A stretch of DNA of 64,000 nt, from positions 10,341,460 to 10,405,459 of the forward strand of contig NC_135557.1 of assembly GCF_964340395.1 (NCBI RefSeq), given 5' to 3'. The position numbers and the translations under genes were made by a program. This DNA is from Glandiceps talaboti (Eukaryota > Hemichordata > Enteropneusta > Spengelidae). A model generated the notes under the pieces. The model had not been told where the DNA came from. It did no database searches and saw only the letters and a program-made list of their open reading frames with translations. Of this stretch, positions 36,457 to 51,400 are shown in pieces. Position 1 is the stretch's first letter. Each line of letters starts with the position of its first letter.

Positions 36457-37832
36457 GTCCTACATGTATGTACAACATATGTGATTATATATCTGTAGCA
36501 TTGACAGACGAGTCTGAGATGACTTCTTCAAATAAATTTACAATAAAAACAATGCCACAATATTGCAAGAAGTAGTGTGGGAATGCTGGCCACAGAGATT
36601 TGAAAAGTTAGACCTTACATTGAAATGTCCATATCTTGTTACATACTCTGTGTTTTTGCTAAGGCCGGGTAACCCCCAGTAACAGAAATGGGGATATGGT
36701 AAAAATTGGCATAGTTTCCAATATAATTTTTGGTAGGGAACCCTGATAAAATTACAAGGGAACTGAAGTACAATGTAGATTTTACCCGCTTACCACCCTT
36801 AACAAAAACACTAGTACATACTTTTGGGTGTACCTAAGTAAAATATGTATGGAAGTTCAGATAGATTTTACTTTCTATATTAACCTCAATTTTTGAATCC
36901 ATACAATTTGACTTGTGGTGAAGTATTGTCTTGTCCAACTTTTCTATTACAACTGTCTTTCTGAGCCAGATTTAATCCTAATCTAAGTCAGGCCTTTCTA
37001 AATCTTGACATTTATGAAGTTAGTGAATTTATTATATTGCAGTATGATGGTGTGTGAAATACCACAAGTTTTGAAACGTTTATGTACAGAACACTTCCGT
37101 GTATAAATAAAGAATTGCTAACTGCCATAAATCATGCAAACTACCCGCATTGTACCCACAGTGTACTTTGTTTGTGTTATATATGTTGTAAACTAGGACT
37201 TTTTGTTAATAGGCAGTTAAAGTTGTTTTACTGATGTACAAATGTATTAACACCCCTGTAACACTTTACACTATACAGAGAAGGTAATTAGGTCAAATTT
37301 ACAGCATTTCTAAATAGAAAGTCACAAACAAAAATCACAACCCGGAAAAAGAATAAAAATTTTGAGTGTCGTAAAAATGAACCACTAAAATGCAGAACTT
37401 GGGAAAATATTCAAAGTTTACAGTTTATCTATTTTCTAAAAGCGCCTTTTCTATTTATTAATATTCAAAAGCGCTGTACATAAAATAGATTTAAAAGCAT
37501 AGTAAAACAATATATAATAAAGGTAAAAACAATAAATTGTTTACAATAGTTACAGAAAAGGCTAAAATGACTACTTAGTAAAAGACACGTGGTAATACAT
37601 CAATACAGTTTATAATATTGTTTTAAACAGATGTGTTTTAAGTTCACCTTTAAAATTCAAATAAAAAAAAAAGGAGATATGAAATTCTGTTTCTGATGAT
37701 TCAATCCTGTAATCAAATATTTTATGTAAAATGTGATTCATCACAAAATATAGAAATCTAATCTTTTATGCCAAATCTTCAATACTTTTCACAAAAATGT
37801 TAATTTGTAATATTTGTTTGTTTGTTTACAGG

Positions 37833-37994
37833 TTTCATCTGTACATCTATATTGTATTCTGTGTACATCATCATCTGTGGTATGTCTATACAGAGACAGG
37901 GACCTGGTCTATGGAATTACTATGCATAGTACAATGTCGGTTAGTGTCTTTATGTGACCAGGATGGCTAATGCTAACCCAGAAGTCATTCTAAG
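37833..37994 (+). other. ARHGAP32: Start-codon exon of the RhoGAP gene
   Basis: The acceptor TTTACAG at 37832 is preceded by a TTTG-rich tract. A 130-nt untranslated part is followed by the ATG at 37963, ten codons plus two bases, and the donor GTGAGA at 37995. Its phase 2 end joins 47992 to give the AGG codon and an open frame. Confidence 0.7.
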
Positions 37995-40900
37995 GTGAGA
38001 GATCATGTTAACTTTTTATGATATAAGTCATTTCTACATTATACAACCAGTCATTCTTCCTTCCTTCCTTCCTTCCTGGAAGCAATGTGTTCAGTACATT
38101 CTACCCACAAAGCCACCAATGTTGTAGATCAAGTTCACTGTCAGCAACCAAAGCAACTTGTTTTTTGCTAAGGAGGTTAAATTTTGTCTGAATTTCCCAG
38201 TCATTTTACCAGGGTTCTCTCTCTACCTCCAGGGTGGGAAGTACTGGTAGGTAAAATGTACCCAAGTTCCCTAGTCATTTTACCAGGGTTTCCTACCAGT
38301 GTTTTTGTTAAGGGTGGTAAGTAGGTAAAATCTACCCTGACTTCCCCAAATATTTTACCGACAATTCCCTACCAGTGTTTTTTTGTAAAATTTTTTGTAA
38401 TATTTATCAGAGTTCCCCCAGAGGTAATTTACCAGCAGTTATTACTGGTGTTTTTGTTAAGGGTAGTAAGTAGGTAAAATTTACCTGTCAGTGAATTCCC
38501 CTAGAGCTAATGTACCAGCAGTTACCTACCAGTGTTTTTGTTAAGGGTAGTAAGTAGGTAAAATTTACCTTAGTTCCCCTAGAGGTACAACAAATGTAAT
38601 GTACCAGCAGTTACCTACCAGTGTTTTTGTTAATGGTAGTAAGTAGGTAAAATTTACCTGAATTTCAAACATAATTTATTGGGCCTCCTACCAATGGTTT
38701 ACTTATCTAGTTTGACCAGATTTCTCCTTTCTGATACCAAGGTTCCCAAACCTTAACAAAAACATGGCCAGGACCTGATAAAACATGCAAGTTGTGGTGT
38801 TTACCATTTCCCCCACAGACTTAAAACAGAATCAATGGCCCCCAGTAATCCCATACAATATTCTCTTCCATATACTTACTGTACTTGAATACATCCTAAT
38901 TACACAGTCATGGTTTCAATACATACTAATTAAGTTATGCTAATGCTGTAAAACAACAGAGCTTAAATTGTAGTAATTAATGCTTTTCAGGAAATAACCT
39001 TTCACCACACATGGTCATAAAAATATATCAGAGATATGAACTGGTTGATGTTGTGAAAACAGCAGTGGCCTGACAGCAGTGTAAATGCAAACATCAGGCT
39101 AAAATGCCAGTGAACAAGGCAATTGTATGGGCTAATGCTCCGTGTTAGGGGTCTCAGTTGGATTTGAACTAATTCTGTGTTCCTGAAAGGGGACTGTTGT
39201 GTAATTGTATATCTAATGCACTGTCCAGTATAACATGGCTTAGCATGTAGAGATCTTTAATGAAGGCTAAAATTACCATGTAGTCAAAATAAGGTGATGC
39301 AAGTGTATCTAGGCCAAGCGTATGTAAAGAAATCTCATAACCTGAAATAGAAATTTTACTGCCAAGGCATGAAAACAGCTTGAGAAGTTGCCTAGGAAGT
39401 TGTCAGTAATTATTGGCATTTGTAGGTGATAAATAGTCCAATCCAGGTGAATTTTTGTAAATGCCTGCATTCAGCATGTGACATTTTAAATTTACTGGCA
39501 TTTGAAAGGTGAAAATTCAACTTTAGCTGCATTTGACAGACAAATTTAGAAGCCCACTTGCACATTGACTATTTTCATGATAATGACGATTCTAAAATGT
39601 ATTTGCATGAATAATGAACATTGTTATTCATCAACATTTTTTTGATGAATATTTATTTTAAAAAAAATAGACAATGAGTGTCGATAAGAATTCAAGTTTG
39701 ATATCTATAGTTTTACTTTGCTCTAAAATTTTAAAGCTTAGGAGTATTTTGCTCACAAAATTAAAAAACTCAGGTGCAAATTGACCTTTGCTCAAAGAGT
39801 TAACTTCCTAGGTTCCAAATTGTATAAATCTGGCTGATAATCATAAACACAGGTAAAGATGCCGAAAAAAAGGGAAGTGATGTGTTTTATTTTATTCAAA
39901 TTATTGCATGTTTTGGGCAACAAGAAAATAAATAACGATAGAAAAATTCTATTGTAAAATGGGTATGCTATGATTGGATGTGATATTTTATGCATTGCAG
40001 ACTGTAATTTTACAGAAAACGATCAAATTAGGTGTTTAGTGAAATATTTTCCTGGAAGACATAATTTGATGATTTTCCATGAAATAGATCTACAAATGTA
40101 CTTACTCTATTTCATAATACCAGATGGCTGCAGACGTGGCAGCCCTCAAGGGACAACACATCCGTGTTATGATGTACTGTCAGTAATACAAATATGGGTT
40201 GTAATTCTATTCCTTATGGGTCACACAAATGTAATCGTGTGGAATACATATAGCTTCTGGTGTTCCCTGAATAACGCAACTTGGATATCTATCATTTTTC
40301 CTACCCCAATTTCTACATCCCTGCCCCAAAATAAAAGTCAAGTGATAAAAATATGAGTTGTTTTTCATTCCCTAGGGGTTACACAAATGTGAACATGCTG
40401 GATACATAGCTGGTTTTCCTTGTATAAAGCAGTGGATACCAATTACTAGTAGTTTTCCTGACCCCATCTCCTCCGTCTGTGCCGCCCAATAAAAAGTGTC
40501 AGCAGTCCAAATGGGGGTTGTAACTTGTAACCCTAATATTGGATATAGCCTGCCGGATACAGTACTCCTGTTTTCCCGGAATAAGATAAAAGATACTGAG
40601 TACTTTTCCTCCTCAAAGCCGCCTCCATCCATGCCTCCCAATCCCAAATAAGGAAAACAGGATTGAAATACAAGAATGAATTGTTCATGGGCTCCGAGTT
40701 CATACTAAAGTATTGACAATTTATTTTACTCGGTGCACAGAGTCAAAAAAAGAAATATTTTGACTGAGTCTGAGTAGAAATATCATTACAATATACTTGA
40801 AATAATCTTCAAACTCTAGAGGCCATTCAATGTCCATCATGTCCTTCACAGAAAAATAAATGATCAAGTCATGAAAAAATGTATTGATTATTGTTAGCCT

Positions 40901-42401
40901 CCCCCCCCCCCCAAAAAAAAAAAAAAGAGAGAAAAAAAGAGAGATAATTGTTTCTGGTCAGCACGCACATCACGTTAATACAAAATGTACCCCTGCATCA
41001 ATTTTTTTGTGTGTGTTTGTACAGCCCGTGCAATCTGCAGATCTGAAGGGAAACACAAAAATAACCCTTCCTACTTCAGTGAAGACAACTGCAGAGCCAA
41101 TCATGAACAAGTAAATGACATCTGCCTAACATACAGACTTGCTCTAAAGTACTAAATAAAAAGAACAGTAACTGTCATTAATAGTAGACTGAGTGACAGG
41201 TTTGTTGAGAATTAAAAAAAAAAATCGTGTCATTGCACTATTTTAGACAAACTATCCTGATGAGAAACAATTTTTTTTTTGCATATAAAGCTAAGAAAGC
41301 TTAGTCAGGGAACCCACTATTCTACAAAGACCTTGGGAGAACCCTGGTATTGATGTGAGGTCTAAATGTTCAAAACGTTTGCCTTCAGGATGGGATACTC
41401 CAAGTGGGCTTCAACAAAGCAACTTACTGTAGTGGCAGCTGGTCTTTTAAGGTCTACAACATTTGTCCTTCTTTGTACACTGAACATGATCACCCTGAAT
41501 AAGGTAATAGGGACAAAAACTGTGTAAATACTGAGCAACAAAAGGTGTTTTATAAATATTGTTTTTGTATATGATAGTCAGGGCTTGAAATTAACTTTTT
41601 TCCATTTGGTAGTAGTCCCCAGTCTGCCAATTTCAGAAAGTGGTAGCCAAAGGATGGAACTCCATTTCTTCATGTTGTTTAACAGAGTACACATTGATGA
41701 ACATTTTTAGTTAGACTATACATGTACACTTGTGTTACCGTCTCTCTGTGCTATGGGTGTAACCATGTTTGTAACATGTCAAGCAATGAAGAATGTATGT
41801 TTGACGTGCAGTGTTGATGAAGAGCACTGGATGTGTTGTCCTTGTAGTTGTAGAGATTAGTAACGACAGGTATGTTGACACCTCACAAACTGACCCTCAG
41901 TGTCAATATAATTTGTGTGAATCTACAGATGTCAAGGTGTTTGTCTAGGTGTTTGTCTAGGTGTGTGTCAAGGTAGTATGTTGCTCCCCATTTTCCCTGC
42001 AGCTGCATTTACCTAGCCGAAGGACAGTTTTGACTTCTCATCCAAGGGTCAAATAGTTTGAAGTCTGGGTGTTGATAGTGTATGGTTTCTTGAAGCTGCC
42101 ACCTCAGAGAGTTCTTCTCCAAGAAATTCATTGTAAACTATCTTAAAATTGTTGAGTAGCCACATCTACATGTATTCACTACTATAATATAAAGTTGCTG
42201 TTATTAAAACTTCAATTTCTTTAAAATATCATTTATATAGATAACTGCATTTGATTGAGAAGACGTACAATCCATGTAGCATATCATTGGACATCGCAAT
42301 TTGTTCTTTCTCATCCACTATGCCTGTCTCTCTGTGTCTCTCTCAGTTTGTGTCATCTGCAGTGTCCCATCTGCTTGTCATTTCACTGTGAAGAACACAC
42401 A

Positions 42402-42486
<85 letters not shown>

Positions 42487-45400
42487 GCTGGACATGATGT
42501 GTTCATCACATGACAATTTCATCTAATGTACAAATATATCTAAACCACATACCTATCAAATAATAGACATTGATTGTACAAGAGAACACTGTCTCCACAC
42601 AGGTAGCCATCAAATGACTCAGCTAATGAGATTTATGAGAAAGGAGTCCCAAACATCATTGTACATATGCAGACCACAATGATAGTAACCACTACACTCT
42701 CACACCCACTCAGACCAATCCTAGCAGAATAACAAAAAACATTTAAAACAGAAGACTTTTGTACATAACTCAGGATGTGGGGTCTTTTTTAAAGAGACAT
42801 TGCCAAAGACGTTAGTCAACAAGAAAGTAATGTTGTGCAATAGATTTTAGCAATCATCATAATTTGACCTCAGATTGACCTTTATGACACATACATGTAG
42901 GTATGATAAACCTGGACAATTGATGCATTCTTGGTCCTGTTTCTGTGAGTAGATTTCGACTGTCATCTCTTCACATTCATACATACACTTGTACGTCTGT
43001 GGTGTAATGTTGAGGAATTTGATTGGGAGATCTCCCATTGTAATACTTCATGATGGTGTCTACATTTAAAAAAAAAGAAGAAGTTTTTAACCCCTGTGGC
43101 ACTGAGGCAGTTATATAGTAGTAAATGGGTAATATTTTCAAAAAATTGTTGAACATTGATGGACTGTCGTTTCAGAAGTACATGTTTACATGGCAACAGT
43201 TTCAAATAAAAATGCTAAACAATCAGTAATGCATTGTGTTTATTACATCACTATTACTTGGATCCATAATGTACCTGTCTCTAGAGATGTATTCATAAAT
43301 ACCTTTTGTACATACAAATATAAATTTATCACACATTTTCAAGTTTGGAAAATAAATGTAGTTTTGATAACGTGTAATCAAAAGGGGGTGTAAATTTTAA
43401 ATTGTAAATCTTATCTTTTGTGAATACTTTTCATATGACATCATTTGTTGAGATTTGATATGAATGTTAAACAATAGCATGACTAGTACATTGTATAGAA
43501 TCTATTTATGGTATTTATAAATAAAACAAGGAAGGGGGAAATCAATAACAAAATAAAACAAGGAAATAAAGATAACACAATTCTGTGAATTACAAAAAGA
43601 TGTATTTGTGGACCAGTGTGGCAGTGTAACCTTGAAAATGAAATTTAATAATAGAATGAAAAATCCCAGCACTTCTCATCAATCTAATTAAATTCTGATG
43701 TGGGGAGAATGGATCCACTTCTTTATTTGCCTCTCTTTCATTTCATTTATTGTCATTTATTTTCAATTTTGTTGTTTTGGAAAGCAGCGAATCGAAAGAA
43801 GCGACAATAGATGAATGAAACAGGTAAATAAAGAATTTGATCAATATTCACCACAATCAGATTTTAATCTGATTGTGCACTTAACTGTACCTACACTAAG
43901 ACTACAGTGTTGTTTGTAGAGACAGGCAGATTTCATTATTAATAATCTGTAGTATTATTATAAATACAATATTTTTTATGGATCTAAATGACAGTAGACT
44001 AGATATCCTTGTGTTAGTATTACACACCATTTGTACACACATGTACATGTACATGTACTGGGGAAAAACCAAATATTGGAGCTTTGTAAGAAATTATTGC
44101 TAATGTACAGTAATAATTACAGTAATCTTTTTTATTTATACTGGATAGTTCTTTACATACATGTATATAAACACTTATCTCCCAAGAAGTCCAGTGAGGG
44201 CCATCCCTCATGGGTTCAGTGCAGGAGGAAACCGGAGTACCCCGGGAAAACTTGCTTTGTTTGGTAGAGTCAAACTGAATGACGTACACTCTTCTTACTT
44301 ACAGTGTGGTAAATTTAATCAAACCCTGAATGGGGTTCGAACCCAGACTGCAGTGGTAAGAGGCAAGTAGTTTAACCACTCGGCCACCGACAACCCAACA
44401 GTGTGTCTGATATTGTCACCAGTAGCCTGTTGGTGAAGTTAAAAAGTACACTAATGTATACTAATTAACTTGTAGTTGTACATTTGCCGTTAATTCACAG
44501 GTTATTGTTAGTTTTCTTGAGAAATGTGATGAAAACATAACAAAAGTTGCCTGCATTGCTATATAATGACAGTCAAGCATAAAAGTTTATTTTAATTCTT
44601 TAGAGAAATTGAGGGTAAATATGACATCTGTTGACTTTTGTGATAATGGGATTCATACTCAAGTTGTATATCTGCCATCCAATCAGTGGAAGCGTTACAA
44701 GGGCTTCCAAAGTTCTGACTCAACTGATAATTGCTGTCATTAAGTCCTTCAGTTGTGTGTGTACATGTGAAGCAGGAACTAGAAATTTAACTTTCAAAAA
44801 AAGATGTCAACAGTAGAGTATACTTTCATTCCGTGTCAAAAGTCATACATTCATGTATCTAAATCCATGTCAAAGGTCACCAAATGAATTCCAGTCTAGA
44901 ACTGGTCTAGACCAGATCACAGTCTTGAATTGACATAGTCAACAGACATCCCAGTGAGTCTGAGTAATAAACTAATATCAGTTTGAATATCGTTTTCATA
45001 GCTATTGAAACTCCTTCGTCACTCTAGACTTGTCAAAACTTAACGATTTCTTTCAGCCGATGTACATGTCAAGTCAGAAAATACTACTACATCATACTTG
45101 TTTTGTGTAAAAAAAAATGTACAAGTAGGGATAGCTGCTTGTAAGGTTACCATGGTAACGGGATGACTCATCTCCGCTAATTGAGCCGCAGTGAAAGTGT
45201 GAGTCAGGCAGTGTCAGGATCAGCTGTCAGTCAGTATGTTGTTTATGAAAATAGTGTGACTTACTCACCGTGGGTCAGTGATCGCAGTCAACACAATGGG
45301 TGAATGAATGTTACAAAAGATAAAAGGACTTGTTGTAAAAGTGGATGGAAACTCAAGACGCCAGCACTAGTAGTACATGAACTTTGTGTCACTCCTAGGG

Positions 45401-48400
45401 CACACGTTATTCTTGTCCAAGTGTTGGTTCCATGCTACAATCCAAGGTGCTGTTTGCTTCCCGCAAAGCAAGGATTTGAAAACTTTGAAGTATTGGATTG
45501 AAACTTTATAATTGACAGGGAGACAATGTAGGTAACATTAACTGATGGAAGTGATCGAGAAACCAAACTGTGCGTCATCCTAGCATATATTATATATATG
45601 AATGTTATATTTATAATCAGCGATTGGATTCCGTGTTAAATACTGTTCACTTCTTAACTACATGTACCTGTACATATATATGTAGGGTCAGACAGAACCA
45701 AACTTTTGAATTGAGGCATTCTGTGATTAAGATTGCTATGTGCCTAAGTTAACATTACAGCAGACTGCCAGTACAACGTAATTCAGAACTCAAATTGTGT
45801 TTCATTCTGGGACACATTCGGTAATTTGCTGTTAGACTTCACTTCTCAGCAAAGTTTTGACAAATTTGAAGTACCAGATTGGAATGTTCTGTTGGCAAAG
45901 ATGCAATTGATTTGTGTCTAAGTTTGCATGATAACAGATTACCAGTGCAAGTGATCCAGAACTCACATTTTTGGGACACATTCAGTAATTTGATTCTGTG
46001 TTAAGACTTTAGTTCTCAGTAAGGTTTGGATGAATTTGATGAAGTATCAGATTGGGACATTCTGTTGGCAGAGAGATCTGTTCAAAAGTTAACAGCAGTG
46101 CAAGTTATCTAGAACCCTATTACGTTTCTTTCTCCGATATATATCCAGTGTTTGGTTTTCACGCTAAACTGTTCACTTCTTAGCAAAGACTGGAAAGATA
46201 TTGAAATACAAAAGTGCGAGTTTAGACAGCAACAGGATTAAAAAAAATGGGATTTGCTGGTGGTACTGATGTGTGTACAACTTCACAGCCATGCCAGTAA
46301 TCTAGCCGGAACCTGAAGCATGTTTGTGTACGGACACAGCATTCTCATTTAGTAATTCCATCATGCCAGACACTACATGCATTCTGGTCTAAGCAGCTCA
46401 GGTATCAGAGATTAGAAGTTAGAACTATTGGAACACAGTCTCTAGGAAGAGATACAATTGATTAATTCTGTATGACGTTACATATGTCAGTCGTGCAAGG
46501 TATATACAGGTAATGAAACTACTGAACTGTGATTTGATATGTGAAAATTGACGTTTCTGCCAACATAGACTTAAATATCTCTGGAATAACACCAATTGAC
46601 TGCCAAGGAAGTTGATGAGTCCAGCAATTTCGGAGACAGTTGACTTTCGATGAAAGTGAATAACTGGAACGAGTAAGCTGTATTGACTGAATGATAGTTA
46701 TCAAGAACTATAGAGTTCAGTGAACCCAGTCTTGGTATACATACAACTCGTAGAAAGCCAGGAAGCTGTCAATGCCAGTCTGTGTGTCAACCCTTGCATG
46801 CTGTACTTATTAGGAAAGACATGATGGGGTGTATTGTGGTAGTCTGAAGCGTGTACAGTGTTGAGCTCTGTGAATGGTTGACATTTCACTGTAAACTGGA
46901 TATTGGATATGGCTGAAGTACTACACCACAGTGACCTGTAGAGTACGTGATTGTACAGTGTACACAACTGAGATTGGAACTTGGAGAAGTCTGGACAATA
47001 TATACAATGTACATGGTACATGCAATATTGTATTATTGGCAATAGTAACCACAGTGACTTGTAGAATACAGTTTACTGAGATTAAAACTTGAAGAAGTCT
47101 GCATGATATATATGGTGTACATTATATCATTGGCAATTGTTGACCACAGAGACCTGTAGGTTACAGTGCCAATGACAATTTACATACACTTAAAATTTCA
47201 GTTACATAGAAATTAATCTACGTGTATGTGTTTAATCTGGAATACAACACCACAGTGACCTGTAGTAGTACGCTACCACTCTGTGTCATTTTTATAAAAC
47301 CCAATCGTTGTTCTCCTTCAAGTTCAAGTTCAAATAAGTACAATTATATGCATCACAGGATAACCAGAACACTGTGACTTCACAGCTTGTATGTCTACTC
47401 CAGTGAAAAGCTTAAAACAGTCACATAATATAAACTCCCTGTACGATACTTCATTACACATTAGCAGGATACATCACATGTAGCTGTGGATTTCTCTTGT
47501 TATGTATGAATCTGTTGATCCCATGAACTGATACATGACAAATACATCTGCTATGTTCTCTCTGATATTGAAACGGTGGGTAAAATAATTTACCATGTGT
47601 TTATTTTTCTATTAGAATGCCATTTGGGTGTAATTGTTAACCTTATAAGTTATAAAATATGTGGTACATGTATATATTAATAGAAGTTACCTTGTAAATT
47701 TTGTAGTCAACATGTAGATATACAAAATGTACCTTATTTTTGGGACCGGTACATTTCACACCTGGTAACCATGGAGGTTTATTTCAACTGTGATTTCCTT
47801 GTCACCACCTCACCTACATATCGTAACCATAACAAATTGGTAATGTTTGTTAGTATGTACCCTGAACTCCTGCTCGTTTTGAGTCCTAATGGTCTTTGCT
47901 CCTTCTTTACATTCTTGTGTTCTCTTTATTGTACATTTGTACAATGTATTATTTTGGACATCGATTGACATGTTGATTTTCGTTTCAACAGGGGTAAAAG
48001 AATGCAAAAGGGCTGTGAAGCTGTGGAAAATGAGAGTAAGGGGCGGACGAACACAATCCGAGTTGAGGCCGGTAATAGTATGTTTTACACCAAGGTAAAC
48101 ACACCCCTTACGTCAGTAGTATGTGGGTATGGTATAACGGTTTCTACTATGGCCTGGCTATCTGGATGTGTCTGTTCATTTTCATTAATCTCATCTGTAA
48201 TGGTTTTACAACTGACAACAGCTTTACTACCCAGCTATTATTATCTTTTCTATTTTCATAACTGGCGACAGCTTTTAAGGACATCAAATATAAAAAAAAT
48301 AATGTGATAACGCAACCTACGACAACCTAATCAATGATATGCATGCATGTACAATGTACATGTACAGGCAACCTTGCAATTGCTTCAGATAGGAACACTT

Positions 48401-51400
48401 TGGATAAAGTTACAGGCAATTTTGCCATTGTTTCAGATAGGAACAATTTGGATAAAGTTACAGACAATTTTGCCATTGTTGCAGATAGGAACAATTTGGA
48501 TAAAGTTACAGACAATATTGCCATTGTTTCAGATAGGAACAGTTTGGATAAAGTTACAGGGCAGGTGTTTGCCCTTGTTTCAGAATGAGACAGAATGTAA
48601 GTGAAAAGTTACCCTTGTTTTTGGTAGGAATATATAGAATACTTCCTGGCTAAGTGAAGCTCAGTTATATTGCCTTCAAGATTTGTATTATCATCTAAAG
48701 TGCAATTCTGTAAGATGTCTTCCTCAATTTTGGCAATCTAACCAAATGAAAATCCAACTTACAAAACTTAAACATTCAGAATGTAAAAAAATATTTCAGT
48801 TCCAATATGCGTGTTTGCATTTGCGGATTGGAGTGGTATCCATCCTGCCCATGTCAGCAGATTACTGTGCCATCTGATACCCAAGTACAAATACGCATAT
48901 TGGGACTACAATATATGAAATTATGCTAACTTACTTTCTTCAATAGTAATAGTATGATGAAAGCTCGTCTGTGCAAAAGTTCAGTCTAAGTTAATGGACT
49001 GAACTTCGTATTGCACCGATATTTACAATTAGCTCACAAGCCATGGTGGATACCTGGAGAAAGCTTTGGTGAGCTAATTGTAAATTTTGGTGCAATACAA
49101 AGTTAAATCCATTAACTAAGTTTAGTTCAAATTTAGTAATTGTCGCAAGTGCTTGAGTTTTGGTTTGAAAAATTGACACAGCATGGAATTCTCTAGCCAT
49201 ACTTACAACCAATATTATGGTAGACAAGTGGGAACTATTAGTTAATCAACTTTCATAAGTTGGGGTTCAAGTCCTCAGATTCTAAAGAAAATTAAAAAGG
49301 GTCGTGTGTATTAACATTGTCCTGATTGACCATAGGATTGTAAAGCTGTTTTTGGTTGTAAAATCTGATTTTTTTTACTAATTTCTTACCAAACATTAAT
49401 GATTCATTCTGCTTCCATTACCTTGCAGTCATTTTCCTTTTACAGATCATTTTAAACCATTCCATATCCATGCTTTCAGATAACCCCTTTCCTGGCAGTA
49501 TTCCTGGCAATTTTCCAGTACTTCTTATTTCATCAACTTTTGACATTTTTGTTTCCTTGTAGTGATTCCAGCCTTTCATTAATAACATGCTTCCATCTAT
49601 AAACATAACAGCAATATATGCCACCACTCCAAGAAATACAGACTTTTTTTGGAAACGTTGGGTTCTGGAAAGACATTCCATGACTTTCGATTGATGTATT
49701 ATGCATTGTTGCCAAAAAAAACAAAGTCATAACTTGTTGCTACATTAATTCGCTGTTCTGTGTTGTTTTTTTCCATGGACACGTAATGTCACATGGGAGT
49801 CAGTAGACATGCATATAGCAGAACAACATGCTTACATGCCTCAAAGGAGTGCACCACTTCAGGAAATGAAGGCATTTTCATAAAGTATGGGTTCTCAAGT
49901 GTCATGATTTTAAATCACCTTCAGTTACTTGTGACTTCCGAAAAACATGTTGACCTTGTGCATTTATACTTAGTCTAGCATATCTTTGCTGCAGACCATT
50001 GCATGATGGAAGTCAACAGAAATAAATTTCATGCACAATGAATATTCATGAGAGATGTGTTACACAAGGGAATAAGCACTCAGGAGTCATGAATATTCAT
50101 TGGCCAACCATGAATATATTATTTCTGCTGACTCCCATGATGCAATGGCCCACAGCAAAGATACCTTATAAAAGCATAAGATCAACATGATATTTCTCTG
50201 AAATTGCAAGTAATTTTAAGTGATGTAAACTCATAAAATGTCTCTCCAGAACCCATAGTTACTGTTTATGAAAATATCTATTATTTCCTGGTGTTGCGTT
50301 CCACTTTAATATTATTTTCAAACAGAACCCAAAGGTTATGGAAATGCCTTTATTTCTTGGAGTGGAGTTGCAGTTTAATACACATGTGGCATATTGCTTT
50401 ATTCTTTAGGTTCACAGAAACACTACTCAAGACCATAATGATGTATAAATGTGTATGAATGTCATTTCTTTCAATTCATATAACTCATGATGCATAATTG
50501 TAACTCACATAACATAATACAATGTAATCCATCACACACTGACAGGCAGTTGTAATTGGTTACTTAGTTCAGTTTACTACAAATGCAGCATTCAGTTTGA
50601 ATGTAAATGACTTGAGGATGCATGCAATAACATCATCATATTTATACGTATGCTCCAATATCACTGTTGTTGGTAAAAATGGAATTCTGTAGGAGAGAAA
50701 TCCATTTGACTGTAAGGTGGAGATGATCATATCGTGTATAGGATACAGACAAGGAGTGGACCCACTCCAGGGTCTGTGGTTTTTCCATCACTTTGAGGGA
50801 CAGAAAATCGTGAATGGGATAAAAAATGAAGACATGTACTGTATACTACCAGGAAAGTTTACCAAATAGGAAATATTGCATGGTAGTAAACTATTTCAAT
50901 TGTATACTGGTAGTGTAACACTAACACTGAACAGTCAGGGTACATACATATACATATATAGAAAGAATATTATCATCACAAGTTCTATTGTGTGTATAAG
51001 GTGATGACCCCATGACCTCTACTGACCCCTGATCCCAACACACAGTGTAGCCTTGTGTTGGTATGTTTACATGTAATGTATTGAGTTGAGTAGACACAGT
51101 CAGAGTGTACACAGCATTGGTATTCTACAAAATGTACTCAGTTTGATAAATATCCCTTAGCCTGTCTCAATACATATAATGTCCAATGAGTGAAACAACA
51201 AACCGACATCATTTTAGTTATAACTGAAATGATGTGGGTTATACAGTAAACATATCCCCCAGTCTCAGCGACTGAAATTGTAGATTATTTAATGTTATTC
51301 CCCAATGATTTTGTTGGCTCAGCCAAGGAAAATAAGAGTGACCCAAAAGGACCTTGTAGCGTAAAATCTTTCATGGAATAGTCCAAGAATTAACTGACAT

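Larger units (their letters stand above)
29472..37832 (+). other. Presumed first intron of the RhoGAP gene, repeats only
   Basis: This contains GGGATTGAAACCC-type repeats (31500-31560, 32165-32225, 34085-34185), diverged tandem units of about 190 bp (32235-32975), a tandem duplication of about 200 bp (35570-35950) and a MITE (36286). No coding exon was recognised. Confidence 0.5.

Noticed and set aside
39970-40647. 128-codon plus-strand and 91-codon minus-strand frames
   Set aside because: They overlap a diverged tandem repeat of about 157 bp; the repeat explains the composition.
42847-43040. 63-codon minus-strand frame with several cysteines (YKCMYECEEM, QECINCPG)
   Set aside because: It looks somewhat exon-like and a pyrimidine tract lies upstream, but no partner exon or known family could be identified.
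44330-44400. Possible functional tRNA gene
   Set aside because: It has box A and box B but no complete cloverleaf, and it is joined to a SINE body.
49418-49681. 87-codon minus-strand frame with a hydrophobic segment and a WNHYKETKMSKVDEI stretch
   Set aside because: It has a moderately protein-like composition, but no family was recognised, no flanking exons were found, and it sits antisense in an intron among repeats. It could be a decayed transposon fragment.
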